NCBI GenBank assembly: GCA_033026295.1
Contig: CM065171.1
Span: 5,163,957-5,227,956, forward strand
DNA: 64,000 bases
Reading direction: 5' to 3'
From: Channa striata
Taxonomy: Eukaryota; Chordata; Actinopteri; Anabantiformes; Channidae
Part shown: piece after piece, positions 11,201-21,517 of the stretch
How the letters are laid out: each line of letters begins with the position of its first letter
Position numbering within the stretch: position 1 is the first letter of the stretch
Made by a program: the position numbers and the translations under genes
The notes under the pieces: generated by a model
Told to the model about the DNA's origin: nothing
Seen by the model: the letters and a program-made list of their open reading frames with translations, nothing else
The model's database searches: none

Positions 11201-12039
11201 CAAGTCTCACCTCTATCGCCCTCTGCCCCTTCCCACCATGACACAAACTCAAATGTCTCTCCATCAATCATTGACACCATCATATATGCAGCGCACAGTC
11301 TACAGAGTGGCATTTCCCCCGCTGTCCCTTGCTGCTGAGGGCTCCCTGGCAAAGAAGAAGCTCCTCCAGGGTCAGCGCCCTGGGGACAGGCCGGGGTTTG
11401 TGGCCATAGCTCCGCGGTTTAGATGGAGGTCATTAAAGAGGGACAGAGGAGAGAAGGCTGGAAGCGGGGGCTGAGAGGGACAGACACGGTTAAAGGGTAC
11501 ACGGCAGAAATGCCAGCAGACAACACTGGTGAATGAAATGACAACAAATGTCATCCGGTGGAGGCCCCGTCAGCGTCCTCCTCCTGTTAAGCATTTAACA
11601 CACAGGAGCTACTGTAGACATACTGCGGAATACTGTTCCCAGGCCCACGGTGACACTACAAACATGTCAAAGTCACATTAAGTTGGCGAACAATCGTAAA
11701 TTCGTTTTTTTTGTTTTTTTTTTTTTCAGGGTAAGGCTTCCTCCATTAGCTTCTCTCACTGCCTCCGTTTTTCACAGGGCTTATGCCAAAGCTCCTAAAG
11801 CAGAAAAGTCTGGTTCTTTGGCTCTGCCCGTAGAGATTTAACACAAACTATGAGATTATTGCCTCCAGTGGAGCTCTGCCTCTGAGAAAGATTTGTTGAA
11901 CCTAAACCCCAAGTTGCTTCATACCGTCCCCTTGTACTGTGGCTCCATGAGATGATATGATGATGATGATCACGTTGTACATTGTGCTACTTGCGTTAAA
12001 TGTGGTTGCTAATTACTTAAGATGTAAAAATGTACATCG
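11201..12039. other. unique sequence with a short T-rich tract
   Basis: A G+C-richer part at 11210-11480 has open frames on both strands without known domains. An interrupted T tract lies at 11705-11728, and GATGATATGATGATGAT words near 11950. No gene is supported. Confidence 0.4.
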
Positions 12040-12300
12040 GATTATTTTGTTAGTGGGATAAAAAAAGCCCAGGGCTAAAGAAAATGGAAAGTGGCTTCAT
12101 ATTTGTTTTCCTCCCTGCTAATGTGTTCAGCCAGCTGTCCAGGTGGCTATTTTTTGAAATCCTCTCCTAGACAGTGACATGCACTCTTAGCATACATTAG
12201 AGACTGTGTTTAATTTCCCTTTGCCTCCTTTCTACATGGCCTAAAGGAAAAACACTTGCCATAAATTGTGAAAAGCTCTTTACCAGATTGCGCCAACAAA
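12040..12300. promoter_or_regulatory. candidate conserved non-coding block
   Basis: Repeat-free block with CAGCCAGCTGTCCAGGTGG, which holds two E-box-like words (CAGCTG, CAGGTG). Composition resembles vertebrate enhancers; no open frame or splice pattern. Low confidence. Confidence 0.22.
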
Positions 12301-14008
12301 AGTGCTCATCCTCATTTGCACCTCATTTGTATACTGCCAGGCAAAAGTGGCAGGATTTCTTTTCTTTTTGGTGCGTGTGCGTGTTAAAACACACATGAAT
12401 AATTCCATTGTCTCTACGCTCCAATACACATACAAACACACAAAGTTAACATTCTGGGCTTTACATATTTACCAGCAAGCTTTTGTCACTGTCAAGTTCA
12501 AGTGTAAAAATGTGATTAATATTTATTAGTAATATTACACTAATACATTTTTTTAAGGAATACATTTTAATACGAGTGAGGTAAGCGCACATGTGTCTCT
12601 AAATGAATGATGGTTGATTTCCATTTAGGTTCAGGGTCCTTGCCATTGTGCTTCTTCGTCACGCTGCCATGATTTACTGGGACACGTGGAAAGAACAAAG
12701 CCATTGTTAATGATATTAGTAACAGTAAGAGTCATTAGTAATGGTGCTTTTCCTGCTATGACAGCATGACGTTTCTGTCTGGCTGATGATTGGTCGATTG
12801 AACACGCTCGCTGAAAAAAAACTAATCTGTAGAGCCACAGCAACATGTGAGCAAGTGCAGAGATGTTTGCGACTGTGTTCAAAGAGAGATGGTTTAATGT
12901 CTACCTGAAAATAATGGGGTTTTAAAAGTCACAAAGTCCAATGCAAAAATTAGAAAGTTTTTAAGATGGCAAAGTGTATTCATTATTTTTCTCACAAAAT
13001 GCACAGATGAGAACTCACAACAGTTTACTCGGGTGTCTGGATCCTCTCTATCTTAGTGACACGTCTTGTTTGAGGAGGTTTCTTTGCACTGTCAGTGTTT
13101 TCGGCTTCCAATGCTTGCTGCTCTGCAGTGGGTGCACGGGTGCCTCCAATAATGTCACAATTAAGTGAGTGGCTCCATTTAAAACAGCCAGAGTCTGGTA
13201 ATGGCAGCGCTCTAAAGTGATAAAAACACTGTGCACACACTACCTGTTTATCCCAGACTGCAATAAACAGACACCCACAACAAACCAGTCAGTATGCCCA
13301 AATTTAGCTTTTTTTGTGTTTGTAGTTATTATTATTATTTTTTTTAAGATTCATAAATTTACTCCAAGACCCATATTATTGTGGAGAGGGAATGATAAAG
13401 CCCCCTGTAGTCAACTTGTGGAGCAGTGCTGGCTGCAGTGCAGAGCTATAAATATAAACTTTTAAAAAATATCTCAGTCTTTAAATATCTTGAGCAATGA
13501 TTCCCCTTCCGATAATAATCAGAGGATGATTAGGTTTTTTAAAATTTCACTTGGAATTTTGACTTCAGTGTGATGTGTAATTAGGTTGAAAAAAAAAAGA
13601 CAAATATAGACAAATTTATTTTGTAAGTGTTTGAAGTGGGTGCCTTAACACAACCATAGACGGACAGATGGCAAGATGATACATTGTGACGTGACAATAT
13701 TATTAAATGTTTATATCCTAATTTTGTTCAATTATGATCCAATTATATTTTAATTCCACACAAACAGATAGCACTGGCAACTTTTTTGTATAGAAACCTA
13801 AAGATTACGGGGACAGGTTCGCCCACCAAGTACACATCGCTGTATTACATCCATAGTTCCCGGCTCTGCTCAGCCCACGGGCAAGCAGCTGGCCAATCAG
13901 AACGGACTGGAGTGTGAGTGAGGGGGGCCTTAAAGAGACAGCAGTTAAAAATCACCATGTGGGCAACATTTACAAGGAACTTGATTTTTAGAGTGAAGTC
14001 ATGTGTCA
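12301..14008. other. A+T-rich unique sequence, no gene
   Basis: No gene or known repeat. An (ATT)n-like and T-rich patch occupies about 13326-13346, and a run of ten A lies near 13590. Short open frames have no recognisable domain. Confidence 0.5.
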
Positions 14009-14133
14009 TCCAGTGACGTGGTGTGTGTCCGGCTGATGTGTTCATGAACACATCAGCCGGACACAAAAAACATCAGCCAGCCAGACTGGCTGATGTCTTA
14101 AAAAAACATCAGCCAGACAAACTGTTTCACTGG
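14009..14133. mobile_element. foldback (MITE-like) element of inverted ACATCAGCC units
   Basis: Five copies of ACATCAGCC alternate in orientation. The core, 14024-14065, is a perfect 42-bp palindrome with no spacer (half-site TGTGTCCGGCTGATGTGTTCA, 21 bases, given by position: 14024-14044). A second hairpin at 14070-14096 has 11-base arms ACATCAGCCAG/CTGGCTGATGT and a CCAGA loop. The fifth unit starts at 14106. The outer edges also pair: CCAGTGA near 14011 on the left and TCACTGG near 14127-14133 on the right, with related sequence inside. The whole could fold on itself end to end. No protein is encoded and no clear target-site duplication is seen. A local inverted-duplication event is the alternative to a transposable origin. 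Confidence 0.7.
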
Positions 14134-14670
14134 GTTTAATCCAAAACGTGGGGTCAGGAGTTAAAGCTGATCATTCTGATCACTATAAAAGGTCATGGCG
14201 ATATTTGTTTATGGCTGTTTAGCTAAATCTATGGTCATCAACTTTGCATATTTGTCTGATGGCTGCAGAGGATATAAACCTTTCTAATCCTCCCCAGCCT
14301 CACACCACACACACATCCCGCACACACACTTTCTCATCCAAAGATCCCCCCATAAGCCACCACCAACCTCTTCGTCACCCCAAACAACAAACAAAGAAAT
14401 GCCATCGTTCTCCATCCATTGTCAAACATGTGGTCCGTGTGCCAGGAGAGAATAGACCCCCGTCTTTGTTGACGTGTTAACTTAAAGTCAGAGCGTCTTT
14501 GATCAGAAGCATCCCATCTCAGAGGGGAATGTGATTAAAAGTGACATTCGGAATGCAGAAGAACCCCAGCAGCAGGGCGGATTTTCCACGCAGTGTGAAG
14601 TCGTAAGCTCATAAAAGACATACACCAGTGATTCAATCCATGTAGCCCAAACCCACTATTATAATACAGA
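14134..14670. other. unique sequence, no gene
   Basis: Holds a short CACA-rich patch near 14300-14330; otherwise nothing recognised. Confidence 0.45.
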
Positions 14671-14768
14671 ACTCTCTCTCCTTTCCCTTCTCTTTCTCTC
14701 TCTTCCTCTCGCAACCCTTTTGCCTCAACTCCTTTTCTCTCATTCGCATGCTCCCCCCCCCCTTTTTC
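14671..14768 (+). repeat. polypyrimidine tract
   Basis: A C/T-rich strand (CTCTCTCTCCTTTCCC and similar) with few interruptions, ending in a run of ten C followed by T. Long polypyrimidine tracts can form triplex DNA; no function is shown. Confidence 0.85.
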
Positions 14769-14829
14769 CATTGCTAGTTGAATATACGCTTTGCTGGGTG
14801 ACTTTCAAAGCTACTTGTTCCACTTTCTT

Positions 14830-15075
14830 ACATTTATGCTAATTGGAATGCAAATATCGAGGTTTCATTTTAAGCCGCTGGTTTAAGGAGAGGGTGTGGA
14901 AATGAATGACGGCGTATTGACAACCGTGGCTCGCCACTCCGAGAGCGCCGGGGTCAGGAGGGATTTCCAGGGATGAGGAGTTAACTGTGGTAGCAAAGGA
15001 CAACCAATATGTTCCCTCTCATCTTGACTGAATAACATTTCACACTGCGCTATTTTTTGCTTCAGCTGCACGCTG
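14830..15075. promoter_or_regulatory. candidate enhancer block with octamer site
   Basis: GCTAATTGGAATGCAAAT holds a perfect octamer ATGCAAAT at 14848-14855, the POU (OCT/BRN) binding word, next to a TAATTG homeodomain core. The rest is repeat-free with moderate G+C and several CpGs. Enhancer function is inferred. Confidence 0.35.
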
Positions 15076-15867
15076 TAAGCCTGAGTGGGGAGCCTTTGAA
15101 AGGCCTATATGTGCCGAGCCTGAACAGAGGGCTCTTTTACAGTAGGTGCAGTGTTCGGTGTGTGCACACCAGCCTAATCCCCTGAGTCACAGAGGAGCAA
15201 GGAGCAGGGCTTGCAATGAACTGAATGAGTCTTAAAGCCTGCGTTGATCAAATGACTTGCACAGCTAGGACCTTTTAACACACACTTACCTGGGAGAAGA
15301 GACTACGTCTTTACAGTTACACTATATGTGTAATGAATACTGAGGCCTATTCAGTTTCATTTAAGTGCAGGTGAGGAAATGCTAGGTCATGGTGCTGAAT
15401 AAGTCAATGTACACCTTCTTTACAAGTCCAGAGGTGGATATGTTTCACACATCTTGTCCTTATTATAGAAAAAGAAGAATCAAACTGAACACTAATCTCC
15501 AGCATTATGTGAGAATATTAGGTACAAGCCCCAGCTACTGCACTGATTGACAAACGTGATGAAAATTGATGGGTTGTAAGTAATGCATCATCTACCATAT
15601 AAAGCTGCTGCTTTTTTCAGAGAAGAAACTAAATTATGTATTGGAGGACATGTAGTCAATGGAAAGCATTCAGTCTAACCTTAACCAGCTGTTGTAGTAG
15701 CCTTAACTTAACCAGAAAAGAGTTTATTAACTTTGATAGCTGATTGTAGTTAAACAATCTGAATACTAAACCACAAAATCAGACATATTGCCCGACAAAA
15801 ATATGTTGAACATTTAATCGATGTGTTCAGTATTATTATTTACCTTAAATGTCAAAATATTGTCATT
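15076..15867. other. unique sequence, no gene
   Basis: No gene, RNA gene or repeat recognised; A+T content rises towards the right. Confidence 0.5.
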
Positions 15868-16060
15868 ATGGGCGTCGTAGTGGTGGACTTGTTAGGGCTG
15901 CCACATCCACAGTTTGAATCTACCAGCGATTGTCGTCTTTCAGCGTGAAATTAGCATGTTCTCTTTGTGCTTGCATGGGTTTCTTCCGGGTCTTCCAGTT
16001 TGAAAGACATTCATTGGTGAGTCTAAATTGCGTATGTCTCTCTGTGTTCGCATTTGTACA
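15868..16060 (+). repeat. eroded tRNA-headed SINE, copy 1
   Basis: GGGCGTCGTAGTGGTGGACT, then GTTAGGGCTGCCAC and CAGTTTGAATC correspond to the A-box-like and B-box-like head of the SINE at 36.2 kb. GCATGTTCTCTTTGTGCTTG, GGGTTTCTTCCGGGT, and GTGAGTCTAAATTG follow in the order usual for this repeat. Many substitutions and small gaps mark it as older than the 36.2-kb copy. The B box (GTTTGAATC) is degraded, so polymerase III transcription is unlikely. Confidence 0.7.
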
Positions 16061-16489
16061 TATTCAAAAATTTATCAAGAAATTAAAAAACTGTTATACA
16101 ATATCAAATAGGTATCTTTGTAATGATGAACCAACAATAATCTACATCCAAGATCCCCTCAGATTTTAAGGTTGTTCACCACTAACAGACAAAATACAGT
16201 AGTCAACATTTGAAGTGGAGAAAAACCTTTAGTAAAAGTTTTTCTAAAACCAAAATGTGTTTTTTTCACAATTGATACATAACATTTAACAGTTTTATTA
16301 GTCAATGTTGTCATTAATAAAATGTTATCCTTCATGGCTTTTGATGGTTTCCAGACATGATTGTGTGTTATTAGGTACCAATTGACCTGTCATGGGTGAA
16401 ACGGGTAATTGGGAACAGGTCCCCATTTAACACTCTGAAAGCTTCACTTGAGGTCAGAAAGCATTGAAAATGTCATATTTAGTGAGATT
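16061..16489. other. A+T-rich unique sequence
   Basis: Nothing recognised between the SINE relic and the Tc1 copy; the left end of the transposon may reach into 16400-16490. Confidence 0.4.
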
Positions 16490-17400
16490 ACAGGATTCTG
16501 ACCTCAACAGGGTGACTGGGATGTTGCAAGGAGGCATGAGGCAGGATTCAAGTTGCAGATGCAGGAGGGACACCTCACTGTGTCCTTTCCAGAGTCTGGA
16601 ACAGGTTCAGAAGGTCTGGTAGTGTGAGTTGAAGGCATGGTGGAGGCAGACAATAGGTCACAACAACAAATCAATCCTGACACTTGCATGCCTGCAGAAA
16701 TCGTTTCATGCCTGCAGTTTCCCCCAAAGGACCTTGAGACCGTGAGGAGATGACTTCATGAAGTTGTCTTAAGAGCCAGAAGACCAGCTGTGAGGGTGCC
16801 TCTTTCCAGAACACACAAACTTGTGCGTCTGCAGTGGGCCACAGAACACTTCAGGTGGACATTAAATGAGTAGGGTACAGTGCTTTTCATAGATGAGTCC
16901 CGGATCTGCTTGAACTTCCTGGACAGGTGTAGGAGGGTCTGGCATCACCCTGGGGACAGAAATTTGCCAACAAATGTTGTGCAGCCTGACAGTTTTGGCA
17001 GATTATCACACATGGTCTGGGGAGGCATCTCCATTGGTGGAAGGATAGAGCTTTGCATCACTTGGAATGGCAGCCTGACAGTCCAAAGGTACAGGGATGT
17101 AATCCTGAGATCAGTCAAGACCGTATGCTGGTGCAATGTGGCCAGATTCCGTGCTTATGGATGACAACGCATCCATCAAGGCTTGAGAAGGAATTCTTGG
17201 AGGAGAAGGACATTCCAAGGATGGACGGGCCTGCCCAGTCACACGACTTCAAGTCCATTGAAAACATTTGGGAGCAGCTACAGTCAAGACTGCAAGCAAT
17301 CCAGGTCCCCCCAGGAACCCGTGTGGAGTTGCACACACCATTGCTGGAGAAATGGCAAGCCTTCCCTTAAGATAATATCCCAAACCTGAGAACTCCGATT
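16490..17400 (+). pseudogene. Tc1/mariner transposase pseudogene (element 1)
   Basis: A DDE-type cut-and-paste transposase, broken by frameshifts and stops. The helix-turn-helix half (16540-16860) is barely readable. The catalytic half is clear: HKLVRLQWATEHFRWTL, LFIDESR, RRVWHHPGDRN, MVWGGIS, RYRDVILRS, then in other frames MDDNAS, PRMDGPAQSHDFKSIENIW and LEKWQAFP. The three catalytic residues of a DD34E enzyme are all still encoded: Asp at 16892-16894 (in FIDES), Asp at 17163-17165 (in MDDN) and Glu at 17260-17262 (in FKSIEN). They lie in different frames, so no active enzyme can be made. Terminal inverted repeats were not found. Confidence 0.9.
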
Positions 17401-18751
17401 TTGTAATTATGTTTGTATTATGTAATAACCCCCTGTTTTGTTGAACTGAAGAACCTTTTTTCCTGTTTTGGCTCCTGTTTTAAGCTCTGATTTCCACACA
17501 GAGTGACATACAGAGTCCAGTGCATCGCCGCTGTCCACTATGACCACTGTCTTGGTTCCTTGAGGCTCTCTAAAGATGCTACACCACCGCATTCCACGCA
17601 AAAATGGTTTAGAGGCATTTCCAGTCCATTGTGATGTCTGGTGAATCTGACTCCCTTTCTATGGTTATGTTAAGGCACTCACAGCAGTCGGTTGAGTTCA
17701 GAAAAAGTCAGGACAGGACAGAAATGTGTTTTATGCCCCTTTCTTGCACTTTGCTTGCTGTTATCAAAAGTAATATCATTCATTGAAAAAAATATCAGAA
17801 TTTCAGATTATGTTAGACAAAATAACGTGAATCGTGTAGTTGCAATTTAGCTTCAAGGGACATTTTAAGAGTAGTTGTCCAATAACTAACAATTAGGATG
17901 ATACAAATGGTGATTTAATTTCTAAATCCTTACACAGTGTGACTTATATGTTCTGTGTGCATGCAAATGTGGGTTAGGTAGTTTTCTGCTCATTATTCGT
18001 GTTTGACCCTGATGTAAAGTACATGTAATTTAGATATAAACATCTCAAAGGGACAAAAAAAGAAGTTAGAGGGGGTGTTTCACTTTTTTTACATTTATTT
18101 ATCTTGTAAAATATGGATATTTACCCATTTACAAAGGATAAAAAATGTGAATCACCAACACTCGTTTCATGCATTTTTTGAATCGAAACACTGTAAAAGT
18201 CAACAGCTGAGAATAAAACAGAGCTAGAGCAGAGTGAGTATTGAATTTTCATTTACCAGATAACCAGAAACCCAACTTCAATAGAAAGATAAAGACAGCT
18301 CTGTACAGCTTCATGTCCAATTATGTAATAGTTTACTAATAAGTTGCTCATAGAAACTTGATGATACCCTTAGGGGTCACTGTAATTACCCCATATTTGC
18401 CGCTGTGTCTAAGTGGCTGCTGTTCAGTAAAAAAAGTTACACTTCACTTTAATGTAATTACTTTAATGCTTATTTGTACATGGACGAGTGCAGTATATAG
18501 CATGAACCACATCAGTGTTGAGGCAAATTTATTTTCTATAATTCTGATTAGCCTAAATGTATTCCTTTTATTTTACTTTTTTTACACTACACTACTCAAC
18601 TATTAATTTGTTCAGTTATTTACATGTGCTAATTGGAGTACCAGTAATTAGGCTGTGTTTTAAGCTTCTGTTTGAATAGGTGTACATTAGACATTAGCAC
18701 AGATAAATTAGAGTTCAGATTGATTTTCTAACATCATAAAACACCCAACAG
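17401..18751. other. A+T-rich sequence, no gene
   Basis: Possibly includes the 3' flank of Tc1 element 1. The word TATGGTTATGTTAAGGCACT (17660-17679) recurs near 36125; see findings. Nothing else recognised. Confidence 0.45.
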
Positions 18752-18780
18752 GTTCCTTTGTGCACTTTACACAAAGGAAC
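18752..18780. repeat. hairpin, 11-bp arms and 7-base loop
   Basis: GTTCCTTTGTG pairs perfectly with CACAAAGGAAC round CACTTTA. Too short for a microRNA precursor; probably an incidental inverted repeat. Confidence 0.9.
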
Positions 18781-20819
18781 ATGGTGTTTCACAGTTTCTT
18801 TTATGTATCTCAGCTCTCCACATCACGCTGTGACGCAAACACTGAGGTAGACACTGGGCATACTTGAAATGCTGACAAGGAACCCTATTGAAACACAGGG
18901 TACAGATGAAGATGCATGCAGGGGTGACGCTTTCAGCGTTCTGTTAAGGATGAGTCATTTAATATATTGTCTCTGATCACATAAGATGCTACCAAAAAAA
19001 CCCCATAAACTATCCCAGGTAATCTGGAGACATGCTATTTCGAGCAACGTATGGAGCAACGGCTAATTTAGGAGAAAATTCTCCATAGACTGAAGCGAAT
19101 AAAATGAGAGTTCTCTCTTACAGTACATTGATATGCAGGGCTTATAGAGTCATGTGCCACCTTTAGTTCACTCTCTTTTAATAGTGAAAAAAATAATAAG
19201 TATAATGTGATCATAGCACGTCTTAATATTTGCCAATTAAAACTTCAGATAGACAAAAACTTGTTTTCCACGTGTGGATGTTATATTTAATAAAAACTAA
19301 GCCAAATAGAAAAAAAAGTGAGCAATATTAAGTACCACCCTACTGCTTCTTTAGAATTTGGGAGGAGAAGTTGCAGCCAGATGCAGACCTCAAAAAAGCT
19401 TTCACGTGTGTGTTTACAATGCAAAGAAGGAACAACATCAGCAATGGTCTTGCAATTGAGAAGCGATTATTGCTGCACATCATAAGCATCCAAACATCCA
19501 AAAAAAAGTTCTACAGTGACAAAGATTATTAAGAAGTGAAAAGCATAAAATTTGTATGACCATCCACAAGAATGATGGTTTTCTAATGCAAAGATAAAGA
19601 AAAAATGATGATCAAAGTCGCTGTGACTTTCCGCATGACCTAACAGCAAAACACGTCAGTAATGCCTTTAGCAAATCTGATGAGGGCAGAAGTGTAAACT
19701 GCAGATTGACTGGTAATTCCAGTTGTACTTTTGGTCTCTGTGTGTGAATATTAAAATCTCTACAGTGTGATGTCCAGTGACACATGGTTGAAGGGCTTTT
19801 ACTAATGAATATTTAATTTTACAGTGATTTCATGAAATTATGGCAAATTAACAATATTGCTGAAATGTACGTGAATTGGAAAAATGGCAAATTATATGTC
19901 ATTCCATCATCTGTGTGACTTCTAAAGGACAATGTCCTTGCTGCTTTGAATGTTTCCCGTCTTTGTCCTGCACACTCTGTCTATGTGTTGGGAATAACAA
20001 TGTTGAGGCTCACACGATTCAATTTGAAAAGCTTAATAGAATATTAAAAATACATTTGCTAAGCCAAGGAGTACAGTTGAGAACAGGCCTATCCATTAAG
20101 CTGTCTAATGTGACATACAATGGTATAAAGTACGCATGAGGACACCTCAAGGGAGAGCACATCACACGGAGTTAAAGGCCAGAGACATGCTTTCATGTCA
20201 TGTCAATCATGCTGCAGCAACACATTTCAATCTGCAAATATCTGACAAATTAATATTTACACAAATAAACATTCTGTTCCACCACAAAATGTTATCATTG
20301 CTTTTAGTCTCGTTGTCTTTTTTTGTGAATGCATTTGAGAGAAAAAAAAAAGAAGATTAGAATGGTTTAATAATTAGCTGTTATAATTTGTTCTCCGGAG
20401 CTTTATTCTGCCTTTTCTGCTCATTTTTCTCTCTGCGGGCTCAGCGTGGTACTGTCAGCCTCAAATGCCTCATAAGTGGCATTTCTTTCTGTTGGTAGAA
20501 GCCACAACATTGGTTTTATGCCTTGTGATCTGACATGCCATATTCCTGTCTGTGCTTGCCTGTGAGGTTGTGGCTGTGGAAACGTCTGTTCAGATGTAGA
20601 AGCTGTTAGAAACTGGTGGGTTTCGATGCCTGTAAAAAAGGGTCGACTAATACTGTGAAGAAATGAAACGAAATATAGGAATCTGAAGTATGGGAGAGAA
20701 TCACAGCACTGAGATGTTAATATGTTAATTTTTTCAAATTTTGTTGCCTGTTGTCTATGTGTGGACATCAGTTATCAGTAAACAGTGCAGTTGTTGAAGA
20801 AATACATAAAGACTTTCTG
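18781..20819. other. A+T-rich unique sequence, no gene
   Basis: The part from 18985 to 19160 is repeat-free and evenly composed and might be a conserved block, without a clear motif cluster. The rest shows no gene, RNA gene or repeat. Confidence 0.45.
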
Positions 20820-21240
20820 TATAGTTGCAGCTGGTTCTCGGGTGTTTAGTTTTGCGGTTGTTAGTGTGTCTCGGCTCGTTCTCCCGGACCTCGTTCAGCA
20901 TTTCCAGATCTCTAGCCCTTAATACTGTTCGTGAGTATGTTAATAGTTTCGGTTCTTCAGGATTTTGTTATAGCCTGAGTCTCTGTCTTCGAGTAGATAT
21001 TTTGATCTGAGGTAATATAGTCCTATCTATCCAGGTCTCTGCTGAGTATTATAGTTTCAGTAGTTCAGGATTTTGTTATAGTCTAAATCTCTGCCTTTGA
21101 GTTAATATTGCTATCACCTCATGTGTCAGTAATATAGTGTCAGTAGTACATGTGTTAATAAACCTTCTGCACTCTCGGTGCATCTCAGCTTCTGCTTTTG
21201 GGTCCTATGGTTACACTATCTAGTTAGGGTAACCATTACA
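20820..21240 (+). repeat. retroelement 3'-end or LTR relic with an internal 108-bp repeat
   Basis: TTCAGGATTTTGTTATAG occurs at 20956-20973 and again at 21064-21081, with similar sequence round both copies, so the segment is an imperfect direct repeat of period 108. It ends with AATAAACCTTCTGCACTC and TGCTTTTGGGTCCTATGGTT, an arrangement seen at polyadenylation ends of fish LTR retroelements. No gag or pol remains. Class is inferred from the end pattern only. Confidence 0.4.
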
Positions 21241-21333
21241 CAGACTTTATTTCTGGAAAATACAGTTAAAGAGCAACTTCAACAATTTCCAAACACTCTG
21301 ACTTCCCTGTGTCAAAATATTTCTCTGCTTTTA

Positions 21334-21517
21334 GCTGAAAAACTCCTCCAGATGACATCACTTCTTGGAGTTTTTTTTTGATGATGATGTCATCTAGAGG
21401 ACGTATGGAAAGGTAGTTTGATAAAATCCATAGTATGAACAACGAGATGACATAATCTGAACTAAAGGTTCCTCCCAGTGATGTCCTTGTGATGTCATCT
21501 GGAGGTTTTTGAAGAAG
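21334..21517. mobile_element. foldback/MITE-like element, copy 1 (CTCCAGATGACATCAC family)
   Basis: Three copies of CCTCCAGATGACATCA in alternating orientation. The first is at 21345-21360 (forward). The second is at about 21387-21400 (reverse, GTCATCTAGAGG). The third is at 21490-21505 (reverse, GTGATGTCATCTGGAGG). The outer pair forms near-perfect terminal inverted repeats, flanked by AGCTGAAAAACT on the left and TTTTTGAAGAAG on the right. The same unit and part of its left flank recur at 62.9 kb, so this is a dispersed family rather than a local accident. No protein is encoded. Confidence 0.7.

Noticed and set aside
18752..18780. Hairpin as a transcription terminator
   Set aside because: Rho-independent terminators are bacterial; the window is vertebrate nuclear DNA.
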